From positions 45,760,206 to 45,824,205 of the forward strand of contig CM075650.1 of the NCBI GenBank assembly GCA_037953625.1: 64,000 nucleotides of DNA, written 5' to 3'. Below are positions 35,981 through 46,878 of the stretch, piece by piece. The stretch's first letter is position 1; the number at the start of each line of letters is the position of its first letter. Below the pieces are notes generated by a model that did not search any database, was not told where the DNA came from, and saw only the letters and a list, made by a program, of their open reading frames with translations. The stretch comes from Crotalaria pallida. Its lineage: Eukaryota; Streptophyta; Magnoliopsida; Fabales; Fabaceae. A program made the translations under genes and the position numbers.

Positions 35981-36555
35981 TGTAACACCCCAAATTTTTA
36001 ATCCCTGATTAATGAAATTTAATTATAAAGTTTATTTATAATTAAATAATTTTATTTTATTCCTTGATTAAAAGTTGCTTATTATGCATGTGTTTGGTAA
36101 GAGAAAATATGTAGAAATGATTAGATAATTACTTTCTTGTAAAAGTAAGGTTTTTGCATATTAGTCCCTGTTTTAGGACCTAGAAGTAATATTAGGAAGG
36201 TTTTGGAGGGAAAAGAAAATAAAATAATTATTTTTCAAAAACTGACCAAAAGACTTGAGTCTTTCTGCAAAGACTCGAGTATTCTGAACATTGATGCACG
36301 AGTTAGTGTGTTTGGTGTAACATTCCTGGCAGGCAAATGGATTGCGTCTATCCCGACATACCAACATCGGTCTTTTCAGCGTGTTTTGTCCTCACTCGCA
36401 CACTTCCTGGGAAACTTCCCTGGAGGTCACCCTTCCCAGAGTTACCCCAAGTCAAGCACGCTTAACTATGGAGTTCTTAAGTGATGGGCTACCGAAAAGA
36501 AGATGCATCTTGTTGATATGGGTAGTACCAATCAATTCAGTTAAACCCAAATCAA
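35981..36555. mobile_element. Cassandra-like LTR carrying a 5S rRNA segment
   Basis: It begins TGTAACACCCCAAATT at 35981 and ends near 36555 (right limit uncertain; no clear target duplication). It contains a 5S-rRNA-like segment on the minus strand. Cassandra TRIM elements are known to carry 5S sequences in their LTRs, so this is probably a solo LTR of that group or a close relative, inserted in LTR A. Confidence 0.6.
36405..36500 (-). repeat. 5S rRNA-derived segment
   Basis: On the minus strand this has the 5S internal control region pattern: AGTTAAGCGTGCTTG (A box, 36452-36466), then GGGTGACCTCC and a GGGAAGT-type C box (about 36412-36433). The match covers the central part of a 5S gene only, in an LTR context, so it is not a host 5S gene. 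The A and C boxes look well kept, so RNA polymerase III binding remains possible. Confidence 0.75.
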
Positions 36556-38606
36556 ATGCACTTAACCAAATAATCATAGAGCACAAACAATTTCTACACT
36601 TAATCATTTTCTCATATAAAACCGAATTGCACATATATACACAAATCAACACAAAAATCAAATCATCATTTATTTGTCCTTTAAGTAGAGAATTATAAGC
36701 ATGAAAACAATCTATTTTTAACTTAATTACAACATGCATAATAAAATCACATCATTTTCTTTATTTGCTTGCCTTGACCGAATTACACTTAGAAAATTTT
36801 AGGGATTTTTTCACAGTTCAATCAACACACCAAACATACACAAAAACCTATTTTCATTCCTTCATTTAAACATAAATCAAAACATGTACATAAAAACAAA
36901 CCACTTGAACAAAAATGCTAGAAAAACCGTATAGTCTTAGCTCCATCACGTATGTTCAGTTTGTTCATTAAAAACTTAGATTCTCACATGCATGCACTAA
37001 AAAAAGTTAAAGATCAAAGCTTAAAATTAATTAAACATCAAAAATCAATTTCATTCTCCTCTTTTCTCATCTTGGCCGAATTATTTCTAAGGAAAAATGA
37101 GGAACTTTTGTGAAATGGAACAACACAAACTCATGTTTTGTAACCAATAAAAATCAAGGCTTAGCCTCTTATTATAAACACAACACAAATCATTAAAACA
37201 AAATCAAAACACTTGGGTAAAATTTACAATAAAACCGTATGACCCTTATTGATTCTTGCATGTTCATTTTAACTCTCAAAAACTTAAATCTTTATACTTA
37301 GGACATAAAAATCATAGAGAAACACAAAAATCTAACATGCATTAAAAAAACTTATTCCCTTTATTATTTTGTTTTGGTCGAATGGCCGAAGGAGGAAAAA
37401 TCAAAAATTTCTTACAACACACATCAATATACGCATATTTATTTCAAGATCAAGAATCAAATATTAAAAATAAAACAAAAATCATCTTGTGTAGGAACAA
37501 GAACAAAACTGAGGCATCCTCCATGGCTCAAGCTTGTCCCTTTTTCATTTTTAAACTTGAACCAATGCATATAAAGACTTGAAAACCATAGATCAATAGA
37601 AAAAACCAACATGCATGAAAAACAAAAATCATTTCCTTTTATTTTTGTTCTTGGCCGTGACATGCAAAGGGGAAAAGAGAAAAATTTGTGCAAATCAACA
37701 ACTAATAGCTCACGAACATAATAAATCAACTCATAATCAAGTATAAAAATACAAATCAAAGATCAAAAATTATTTTAAACAAAAAGGGGTCAAAACTGTG
37801 AGCATCATAGGTGTTGATGCATGTTTATTTTTTGATTCCAAGCTTAAATAAAAGCATAAATAAACAAGAAGATTTCACATGCAAGAGCTCAAAGTCATTG
37901 AACAACAAAAATCAACAAAACCTTCTTGGAGAACTTGAAGGAAAACCGAAAATAAAGAAGAAAAGAACAAGAACAAGAAGCAACAAGACCATAACTAAGA
38001 GGAATCAAAGAAAATGAACTAGAAAAATGGATTTCCCTCCTCCTTCTTCCTCTTCCTTGCTCTCGGCCTCCGCTCTCTCTTTCTCCTCTCTTTTTTTTTG
38101 TCTTGGTTTTTAAGAAGCAAAACAAGAATGAAGGCATTTAGGTGGAGGGGTATTTATAGGAAAGAATATGGGTGGGGTGCACTAATTAAAATTGGGGTGC
38201 AAAAAATTGAGGAGGCTTCCTCTAGAAGCAATACTCCCTCACGGCTCCAACATTCTTCTAGGGTAGGGTTGGACTTTGCATTTTTATTTTATGGGTGTGT
38301 GTAATAATGAAATAGATTTAGGGTTAGGTTTTAGGTTTAATTAATTAAGACAAAGATATAAAGAACAACTGCATGCATTGGCCGAATTTTGCACTATTGG
38401 ATAGGGTAATTAATTGCATGTCTCCTATAGGGAACACTGGGGTGGCTATGCATTAATCATGGTAGGGTGTGTTTAATTAGGTTACCCTAGGGTCTTGTGT
38501 ACTCAAAATTTTATGTCTAACAATTTGAAATTCAAAATGCACTGAAGTATATTAAAACCGTACAGTACATCAATACGATATTATCAGTAAATTTTACTAT
38601 GAAAAT
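36556..38606 (-). repeat. Degenerate ~300-bp repeats in LTR A
   Basis: Landmarks of the type TTGGCCGAAT recur at about 36772, 37075, 37380 and 37648, roughly 270-305 bp apart. Related phrases occur at 20145, 20845, 34745, 35212 and 35592 in other parts of A. Each unit has an AAAATCAAGGCTT-like stretch. They are too diverged to align well by eye and hold no coding motif. Confidence 0.45.
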
Positions 38607-38928
38607 TGTAACACCCTAAACAATAATTACCCTTAAACCCGAAATTTAGGATTTAAAATTTTCTTTTCTTTAATTTAAAAACATCAGAGATATAAAGCGG
38701 AAGGCTTAAATTCGATTAAAGCATAAACGTTCAATAACTGGTACACCGAGTTCGTATTTCAAAATACAAGTTCAATAAAAGTTTAGCTCGGCCCAACAAG
38801 GCAATCCGAAGTCAAAATATACAAAAGTGTTTTAGCTCGGCCCAACTGACCGAGACCCAATGCAAAACAATATTTTAGCTCGACCCAATTGGCCGAGACC
38901 CAACCACCTATCTGACTCTCAATAACTT

Positions 38929-38949
38929 ACTCTCCCTGTGAGGGAGAGT
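38929..38949 (-). other. Terminal hairpin of LTR F
   Basis: ACTCTCCCT-GTG-AGGGAGAGT, perfect 9-bp arms and a 3-nt loop, about 325-345 nt from the LTR end. Confidence 0.75.
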
Positions 38950-39339
38950 GATCCTGCTCGGCCTGGGACTGCGTCTGCTCGGGCTCAGTACCTGAAAAAT
39001 GGTAAGGAGGTGAGCATTACACAGAACTTAAATAAGCAGTTTCTAAAATGCCATACTGAACTACCAAGCCAAACACAAGTAGACAGTTAGCATATAATAA
39101 CAAGTAATCAAACCACATGCATACATCATCCTTTAGCTCGGTTCACATCGTACAATATCAATTAGCTCGGCTCACATCACACAATGTTATCTAGCTCGGC
39201 TCACATCATAACCCAGTATCCATTACCTATTAGCTATATCTCGGCCACTATCCTCTAACCTCAGTAACCATCTCTCTACCTCGGATTCATTACTCATTCT
39301 TCCATTTTCACATAGTTTACAATCTTTTACTCTTCTCGG

Positions 39340-39780
39340 ATGCATACACCCAGTGCATGTCTTACACCATTTAAAGTCGGATGTCGGAGTGTCCATAACT
39401 GCGAGTACCCAGTACCCGTCTTACAGCTGCACATACCCGGTATGCGTCTGACGCGATCAATGCACGCACCCAGTACGCGTCTTCTATGACCAGGAGCACT
39501 ACCGCCGATCATTCTATGGAGTAAGGAGTGTCCATAACTGCGAGCACCCAGTACTCGTCTTACAGCGGCGCATCTCGGCGACTTACACGATCAATGCACG
39601 CACCCAGTACGCGTCTTCTATGACCAGGAACACATCCCACCGATTCCGTTCTCGGAACCTTGTGTGAATCATAACTGCGAGTACCCAGTACCCGTCTTAC
39701 AGCTGCACATACCCAGTATGCGTCTGACGTGATCAATGCACGCACCCGGTACGCGTCTGCTATGACCCGATCACACAACC
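39340..39780 (-). repeat. CCCAGT hairpin minisatellite in LTR F
   Basis: Tandem phrases built around a central ACCCAGTAC or ACCCGGTAC with changing arms on both sides, for example CGAGCAC/GTACTCG, CGAGTAC/GTACCCG and CACATAC/GTATGCG, each 6 of 7 paired around a 3-nt centre. Three larger units repeat at roughly 130-190 bp. Stems are shorter and less perfect than in B, C and H. Confidence 0.6.
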
Positions 39781-40730
39781 ATTTCTCTTTAATTCCTCTT
39801 ACCTTTTTAACCATTATTTAGCTCGGCCTCTCTCGGCTCAACATCTCTAACTTATCTTTTTAACCATCTTTCTAGTTCGGCCTATCTCGGCTCAACTCCT
39901 CTTATCCTTTCCACTAACCTTTCTCATTGTCTACTTATTAATCTATCTCTCCTACTTTCCATCTTTACCATTCTCTCATATCCATTCACAACCTCTCCCA
40001 GCTCGGCCACAGATATAAACAATAAAAATCAAAGCTCATAAACAACTATACAACAACAACAATAAGAATAACAACATTCAACCAATCCATCATGTAAATA
40101 CCAACATATAGCATAAAATAATATTCCTCCCTACTTCAAACTCATGTTTCTAGTTCATTTATTAGTTCCCTTTACCCTTTTTACCTTTTCTTTCTAACAT
40201 TAACCTATATCCATTCCCTAATCTAACACCCACTCTTAGTACCCTTTATGAACACCCTAGAAACCCAAACTCAAGTAGAGGTAACACTCACTCCTTACCT
40301 CAAACCGTGTGAGATAAGAGTTGAGAGCTTGAGAATGGCTTCCTTGATGCTTGACCTTGAGCTTACCCCCTTGAATCCTTTTCTCCAAGCTGCCACGAGC
40401 TCCTCCAAGCTGCACACTAGCTCCACGACGGTCCAGGGACTCCGGGACGGGAAGAGAAGACGGCGGGAAGGAGGTCTCCGGTTGGGTGGGACTTGGTGGA
40501 AGAGAGGGGAATATTCGTGAGAAGAGAGGGAAAGAAAGAAAGTATGTTGGGGCTTGTGGGTTGCTGAAACCTTAGAGAAAATGGGAGAGAGACGTAGGGG
40601 AAAGAGAGAATGAGAGTTAGAAGTGTTGTGTGTAGTGTATTGGATTTTCTTTTATTCATTTAGGGGAAATATTTGTGTGACTCTCATTGGAGGCTTCTTG
40701 GGGAAGCTAGAATGTGTGGACAGGATTCAT

Positions 40731-40749
40731 TGGCTTCCAAAGGAAGCCA
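40731..40749. other. TGGCTTCC-AAA-GGAAGCCA hairpin in LTR F
   Basis: A perfect 8-bp inverted repeat with a 3-nt loop, like 21568-21588 in LTR B. In both it lies about 490-550 nt from the LTR start. Confidence 0.65.
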
Positions 40750-41627
40750 TGAATAGTACATTGAAAGGGACATAAAGAAATGATAGTGACATAAAGTGAA
40801 TGAATTTGACATAAAGTGAAGGATAGTACCGTACGGGCGGTACGAAAACCAAAGGGTTAACAGCTCCGCATGAGCTGGCACGGAGGAGCTAGGACGTGTC
40901 GGCTCGGGTACGTCGGCTAGGATACGTCGGCTCGGTTTGTAGGAACAGCAGTAGTCTGAGCTTCCTTCTCGGATGGTACTGTGAGGTGCGCTGAGGTCGG
41001 CTAATCCGGACTGGACAACAGGTTCCGCATTTGGTTCCCATTCAGCTCGGTTCATATGCGCACAATCTCATCTAGCTCGGCCGGGATCGGACCGAGGTCC
41101 TATACTTACATCCTAGGTCGGCCTATGCTCATACTACCCTTCTAACCTTGTACAATTTCTAAGGCTTAATCCTATCCTTAAATAAACATTTATATACTAA
41201 GATTATATTATTTAATATTAATTTTCAAGATGTTACAAAAATCATAATTCAATTTACTAAAATAAAACATTATAATATTCCTCAAAATAATAAAAATTTC
41301 GTGTGCAGCAAAATAAATTCCAAACGGTACCAAAATAAATTCTACAGTTTAGTACGATCGTTTTGATTGTAAATTTGTCAAATTCAGATTTACAGATCAA
41401 AAGTTATGAATTTTCAAAGTTACATATTCAAATAAATCAATAAATAATAATTCCTTCAAAACTCAAACCAAAATAAAATAATCCACCATTATAAAAAAAA
41501 TTCCAAATAATTATTTCCACTCGTAATTTAAATCAAATAACGAATTTATGCGAATTTAAAAATAACTGCCCAATCAAAAATTCTCGAAAATTAATTTGTC
41601 AAAATGCTAAAAATTGCGGGTATTACA

Positions 41628-41643
41628 TTCCTCCTAAACTTAA
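41628..41643 (-). other. Polypurine tract next to LTR A
   Basis: On the minus strand AAGTTTAGGAGGAA directly precedes the LTR A start (TGTAATACCCGC). This supports reading A as a 3' LTR on the minus strand. Confidence 0.55.
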
Positions 41644-41682
41644 AAATTTTTCGTCCTCGATAAATGATGCAAATAAAACCAA

Positions 41683-41700
41683 TCCCCAACAACGGTGCCA
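41683..41700 (-). other. Primer-binding site, tRNA-Asp type
   Basis: On the minus strand TGGCACCGTTGTTGGGGA, two changes from the Athila-type site TGGCGCCGTTGCCGGGGA complementary to tRNA-Asp. It is 5 nt from the LTR edge at 41706, and only about 40 bp separate it from the purine tract of LTR A, so a large deletion or a junction of two elements has occurred here. Confidence 0.7.
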
Positions 41701-41705
41701 AAACT

Positions 41706-43471
41706 TGTTGAAACATCAGCAAGTATACCGGGTCGTACAAGTAATAGAGTGGTAAAATAGGGTGTCGTACCCGTAGGGATTGGTTAATTCACACAACTCT
41801 CACCTTAATGCAATTTCTCAATGAAAATTGATTTAAGAGTTTGTATTGGTTGAAGGTTCAAACACATAAGAAATAAGTTCGAAAATTGGTTTTAAGTGTA
41901 AATGCGTAAAAGGCTAGGGACAAAGTTTCAGTAGCGGGATTATAACACTATGACTATGAATTTCAACTCTTCCTATATCAACAACAATTCCAGAGGCAAT
42001 ACATACTTGATCCCTGAAATCCCTTAAGCGAGTCTTAGTCTAATAATCGATTGATTAATAACATTGGAATTATAAATGTTATATAATTTCTCAAAAGTAT
42101 TCCTATAAGCTGTGAAATTACAAAGTTTGATTATAGGGTAAATTCAATCCTCAATTTCACAATTATAGAATTGGTCCCAAATCACAAAGAGGCCAATTCT
42201 ATGAATTCAACAAGCACATTATCAAACAATTAATATAGAAAAGAGAACTCATTTATAATCAAAAGTGTTATTTACAAATTCATACTACAAAGGAAGAGAA
42301 ATAAAAGTACAAGGGAGACTCTATGAATAACATAGAGTGTTATCGACGATCCAAAGCTTCGTTGAAATCCCTTATGTTGAGGATCAAGACCCCCTCCTTG
42401 ATGTTCTCCAAGCCCTCCTCTTTGTTTTCTATGTTTATTTTTGAGTCCTTGCTCCAAGAGTGAAGGGAGATCAGTTTATATGGTGAAGGAAAACCAAAAG
42501 TAATTAAAAATTGGCCAAAAATCGGATTTTTTCTTATGCGGGGCGCCTAGGAGCCCATCTCCTCTGTTTGCCACTTTTTCTTTTCTGATTTCGCGCCCAG
42601 GAGCCAGGGTTGGGCGCCCAAACTGAATCAGGGAAGACCTGTTTCGTCTTTTGTGCTCCGTTTTTGAGACCCTAATCAATCTTTGATGTTCCTTTATCCT
42701 TAATCCTCATATTTTGGCCTCGAAACACCTGAAGTTATGACAATTAAGTAACTTTTAAGCGATGAACTTTATTCACAAATTAAACATTCATAAATTAACT
42801 AAAAACAACAAGTTACTTAAGAAACACAACCAAAAACTAAGCTAAAAGGGAATAACACCAAAAAAAATCATGAAATGAACTATAAACAGCATTCAACATC
42901 AAACATCATACCAGACAAAAAATTATGGCTTATTTATGTCTTTAGTCCCTGAAAGTTCAGCGTGTTTTGATTTTAGTCACTAAAAGTTATTTTGATCGGG
43001 ACTAATACTTAAATTTTCAAACATTTTGGTTTTGGTCCCCTTCGTTAGTAAAAATCTGTTATTTGTTTGTGTAGCTAGCGGAACATCACATTGGCAGTTC
43101 ATGTGGTCTGAATTGACGCCAAATAGGTGATATAACGTGGATGATACAGATCCACGAACACAAAATGGTCCGATACGCAAAATGGTCTTGTACGCAAAAT
43201 TTTGAGTTCATAGGCCTGAATCATGCATATCACAACACCTATTTGGCGCTACTTCACACCCCGTGGCAGCTAGTGTGGATTTTCGCTAACTACGTAAGCA
43301 AATAATTGATTTTTTGTAACGAATGGGACCAAAACAAAATGGTTGAAAAATTAAGGACCGGTCCCAGTCAAAATAACTTCTAGGAACTAAAACCAAAACA
43401 CTTTGAACTTTTAGGGACCAAAACCATAAATAAGCCTTTTTAATTGACTTTGTCATTTGTTCTATGCTGTT
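41706..43471 (-). mobile_element. Athila-like 5' LTR, interrupted by a fold-back element
   Basis: Read on the minus strand the LTR ends TATACTTGCTGATGTTTCAACA beside a tRNA-Asp PBS, as Athila-type LTRs do. It contains a GC-rich GGGCGCC / CGCGCCCAGG block (42541-42630) like the LTRs of element K. The right edge is set only by the start of LTR J. No coding motif. Confidence 0.55.
42927..43436. mobile_element. Fold-back (MITE-like) element with ~105-bp inverted ends
   Basis: The left end (GGCTTATTTATGTCTTTAGT...) is an inverted copy of the right end (...ACCATAAATAAGCC) for about 105 bp with mismatches. Inner segments also pair (GACGCCAAATAGGTG near 43117 with CACCTATTTGGCGC near 43238). It has no ORF. 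I could not find a convincing target duplication, so the superfamily is not assigned. Confidence 0.75.
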
Positions 43472-45043
43472 TGTAGACACCCCATTTTGTCCGGGATCAA
43501 AATTACATTTTCATAACAAAAATTGTCTGGGTAAAATTTTATCCTCAAGTTTTTTAATTGAATTTTATCAATAAAATAAAAAGAGTTTGTTTGGACCCAT
43601 TATTTTCTAATTAATGTGTATTAAGTTATTTTTGGAGTTTATTTTATGAAAGAAAAATTAAAAAAAAGTTCAAAAAAGTAAAATAAATAAAAATAAAAAG
43701 ATTTTGAAAAAGTATTTTTTTTTAAAAAAAAACGAAATAAAAATTTACAAAAAAAAAGAAAAGTTAAAATGTTTTTTTAATGAGAAAGATTTGGTTAATT
43801 TTTGCGAGGATAAGGATAAAAAAAAGTCTTTGGGATTTGTTTTTATGAAAAGATTATTATCAAATTTGTTTTAAAATATTGAGAGTTTATCTTTAACAAA
43901 GTTTGAAAGATTTGATTGAAGAATAAATCAGAGAATATTCCACTGGGCTCTTAAAGCCTGTTGAAAAAAACCCTATTTTTCTTAATCTAATTTTTCCTAT
44001 AAATAGAGCTCTACAGAATTTTACACACACAATTTTGAAAACACAATATTTTTTAAGACAGTTTTTTTTTTAGACAATTTTATTGAAAATTATTGCCGAA
44101 TCTAAAAAATAAAAAGGGAGAACACTTTGCTTCGGTTCCCGTGCCCAATATACTTACCTTCCGTCAGCCATTGATCCATCTCCCTCCAGCCCTTGCGCCG
44201 CACGGGTATTGTCTCTTGCTCATTGAAATTTGCATTCACTTACCCCTCACTTCCTCCGTTACCGCTGCACCCTTCAATTCTCTGGTCTGCTAGGTACTTT
44301 CTTTTATTTATTACTTTTTATTTTCTTTCTTTTTATTAATAAATAATTAAATAATAATAATTAAAAATGTAGATTTTTTTTAATTGTTGTTTTAAAAATT
44401 GGTTGTGTTTTGGTAAATCTATTTTTCTTTCCTAGATTCAGTGGAGAGATCTCTTGAATTGTCTCTCCGCACCAAAAAAAATATGCATATAAAAAATAAT
44501 TTTTTTATATAAATAAGTTGTAAAAAGCGTTAAAAGACAAAAATATTATTTTAATTAAAGTTAAATATTTTTTTTAATTAAATATTTAATCGCCAGCATT
44601 TTGGAAATTCACCTTTCTTTCACTAAATGTCGAGGTCTTGTGCATATTTCTTCTTCGCATCAAACATTTTAAAAAATAATTTAGAACTACGTAGTCTTGA
44701 TTCCTCATTTTATGAGGGTACGTAGGACCAAGGGCAACCTTGTCAGGCACAACAATAAAAAACAAATATTTTTTGGCAAACCAATTATTTAGGTCTTTTA
44801 ATTAAAATCAATCAAAGGTGTCATTTTCGAATGGGCGAACAGGGTGCTAATACCTTTCCCGGCTCGTAACCGACTCCCGAACTCGGAATCTTTCTACTTC
44901 GAGACTAAACTTTATCCGTTTTAATTAATAATTATTTTTTTCCTCGTTTTTGTAACAAAATGCGGTGGCGACTCCATATTGGGTCAGTCGACCCCCACTC
45001 GTAGGCGAGGCCCGAAGGGTGACCCGGGATCCCAGACGCGACA
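43472..45043 (+). mobile_element. Ogre/Tat-like 5' LTR J (1572 bp)
   Basis: It starts TGTAGACACCCC at 43472 and ends CAGACGCGACA at 45043, with a tRNA-Arg PBS 2 nt further on. The 3' part has the GTACGTAGGACCAAGGGCAA block common to such LTRs. The 5' half has many long A and T runs. Confidence 0.8.
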
Positions 45044-45045
45044 GC

Positions 45046-45063
45046 TGGCGACTCCACTGGGGA
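45046..45063 (+). other. Primer-binding site, tRNA-Arg type (J)
   Basis: TGGCGACTCCACTGGGGA, one change from the site at 60141-60158. tRNA-Arg priming is typical of Ogre/Tat elements. Confidence 0.8.
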
Positions 45064-45630
45064 TAAAACTAAATAAGAGAGTCAGGCCTAAATGATTGAT
45101 TATTTTTAATAGACCTATTTTCTTTTCTAATTGGTTTGCCTTTAATTAATTATTTATTGTATATATTTAAGAGAGTCAGGCCTAAATGATTGATTATTTT
45201 TAATAGACTTATTTTCTTTTCTAATTGGTTTGCCTTTAATTAATTGTTTATTGTATATATTTGTTTAAATTTTTTTTTGTTGCTAAATTGTATATTTATT
45301 CTTTATTGTAATCTTTTCTTTTTTTTAAAAAAAAAAAGGGTTTTTATGCCTCCAAAATAAGTTTTTTTACACAGATCTTGGCACACACGGAAACCCTATA
45401 CCCGAGTACTATTTTTTAAATTCTAAGTTTAGGGGTGCTTTTGTCCTACCTTTGGCTTACCAAATGTATGGTCTCTTGTAGTGTACGAAAGTACCACTCG
45501 GATTGGGAACCATTTCTCGTGAGCACGACCTTTGGAGGTGCGTCTTACCGATTTTTGGAGGCGTAACTAACCTCTTTTCTACCGTTTGCGAAATGGGTCC
45601 TCACCTTAAAGAATGGAGGCGATCCGAGGG
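45064..45630 (+). mobile_element. Leader of Ogre/Tat-like element J, first part
   Basis: Non-coding leader with a near-exact tandem repeat: a segment containing AGAGAGTCAGGCCTAAATGA occurs at about 45076 and again at about 45169, unit about 93 bp. It is interrupted at 45630 by solo LTR H. Confidence 0.65.
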
Positions 45631-46044
45631 TGTAACGCCCTATAATTAATTACCCTTAATTCCCAAATATTAAAAATGTGGACTTAAAAATTCATTTTTA
45701 AGATAATAAAATCACCCGTCAAACAAACGGGGTTTTGTTTGTTTTTCGGACTTTTCGAAAGTTTAACCTGTGGACAACATCATCAAATACATAACTAGTA
45801 GCCAGCAGGGCTTCATCTCATATATGCATCATATAAATTCCCCATGGGCGCAAAATATAACCACCTGTACCAGTTTGCAGAGTATCAGCGGAATATACTA
45901 AGTACAACTAGCATGAAGCACAACATATATCTATGCCACAGATAATATCCTAAGCCTCTCCCAAAATATATATACATCTCATATACATCAAAAGAATAAA
46001 GGAGGCTTAGGTCCAATGAAACTCTAGTCCCAATAATAACCCTA

Positions 46045-46063
46045 CTCTCCCTGTGAGGGAGAG
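46045..46063 (-). other. Terminal hairpin of LTR H
   Basis: CTCTCCCT-GTG-AGGGAGAG, perfect 8-bp arms and a 3-nt loop, 415-430 nt from the LTR end. Confidence 0.75.
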
Positions 46064-46364
46064 CACTCCTGCTCGGTCGAGGGCTGTGCTAGCTCAAGCT
46101 CCAAACCTGAAAAATGTTAAGGGAGTGAGCATTGCACATGAAATAGAAATGCGGTTTCCAAATAGACATATCGACCCACTAGGCCAAACACAAATATCAT
46201 ATAATTCACGCATTTCACATTATCAAATTTCCTGCATTTAAACTTTCCAAGATATTTTTTCTTATCAATTTCAATTCCATTTACATCTTTCCCTTTTCAA
46301 ATCTCATTATCCGATTCATTACCCTTTCCATTTTTATTTCCCTTTCATTATACATTTTCTATTA

Positions 46365-46878
46365 TGTGTAACCTCAAGGCAGAGGTCTACACAATTCAGT
46401 GTATGCAACCGCAGGTCAGAGATCTGCAGACACATCAAATTAGTTTGCAATGTATGCAACCACAGGTCAGATGATCTGCATACACGCCACAATTAATTTA
46501 CGATGTATGCAACCACAGGTCAGATGATCTGCATGCACCCACAATTTATTTACGATGTATGCAACCACAGGTCAGATGATCTGCATGCACCCACAATTTA
46601 TTTACGATGTATGCAACCACAGGTCAGATGATCTGCATGCACCCACAATTTATTTACGATGTATGCAACCACAGGTCAGATGATCTGCATACATCCTTAA
46701 CCACTTTCCTTTTATTTTCCATTGTTCCTTGTTATTTCCCATTTTACTATGTATGCGTCCTCAGGTCAGAGGCCCACATACCCATTTTATTTAACATGTA
46801 TGCATCCTCAGGTCAGAGACCTACATACATGCCATTTGAAAATGTATGCATCCTCAGGCCAGAGGCCTACATACATTT
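46365..46878 (-). repeat. Stem-loop array with 17-18 nt loops in LTR H
   Basis: Units: TGTGTA/TACACA (46365-46370, 46388-46393, loop 17); GTGTATGCA/TGCAGACAC (46399-46407, 46425-46433, loop 17, one mismatch); TGTATGCA/TGCATACA (46451-46458, 46477-46484, loop 18). Several near-identical 50-54 bp copies follow. Then CATGTATGCA/TACATACATG (46795-46804, 46822-46831, loop 17) and AAATGTATGCA/TACATACATTT (46840-46850, 46868-46878, loop 17). The outer pair C-G in one unit is A-T in the other. Loops share a CAGGTCAGA centre. Confidence 0.82.

Larger units (their letters stand above)
38607..41237 (-). mobile_element. Solo LTR F (2631 bp)
   Basis: TGTAACACCC at 38607 to AGATGTTACA at 41237, with a perfect target duplication AAAAT (38602-38606 and 41238-41242), inserted in LTR A. 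Landmark order gives minus as the sense strand: terminal hairpin 38929-38949, CTCAC motif 38990-39015, hairpin array 39340-39780, GGCTTCC hairpin 40731-40749. GCTCGG-rich phrases recur throughout (38785-38905, 39130-39250, 40860-41100). No coding motif. Confidence 0.88.
17718..41627 (-). mobile_element. Very long LTR A, split by nested insertions
   Basis: The left end is TGTAACACCCCGATTT at 17718 and the right end is CGGGTATTACA at 41627, followed by a purine tract on the minus strand (41628-41643); a 3' LTR read on the minus strand fits. Its own sequence, about 7.2 kb, is 17718-21019, 34540-35980, about 36555-38606 and 41243-41627. The rest is B (with C, D, E inside), a Cassandra-like LTR and F. 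The A-derived stretch includes structured segments (9-bp arms at 18471-18479 and 18547-18555; a bulged 11-bp stem at 19216-19257) and degenerate ~300-bp repeats. No protein motif found. That both ends belong to one LTR is inference; 7 kb is long, even among long-LTR families. Confidence 0.5.

Noticed and set aside
36349..36555. Host 5S rRNA gene
   Set aside because: Only the central part matches, it is embedded in an LTR-like sequence beginning TGTAACACCC, and both 5S ends are missing.
46365..46740. CRISPR-like array
   Set aside because: Regular 50-54 bp units without unique spacers, in a eukaryotic LTR. It is a tandem minisatellite with hairpins.
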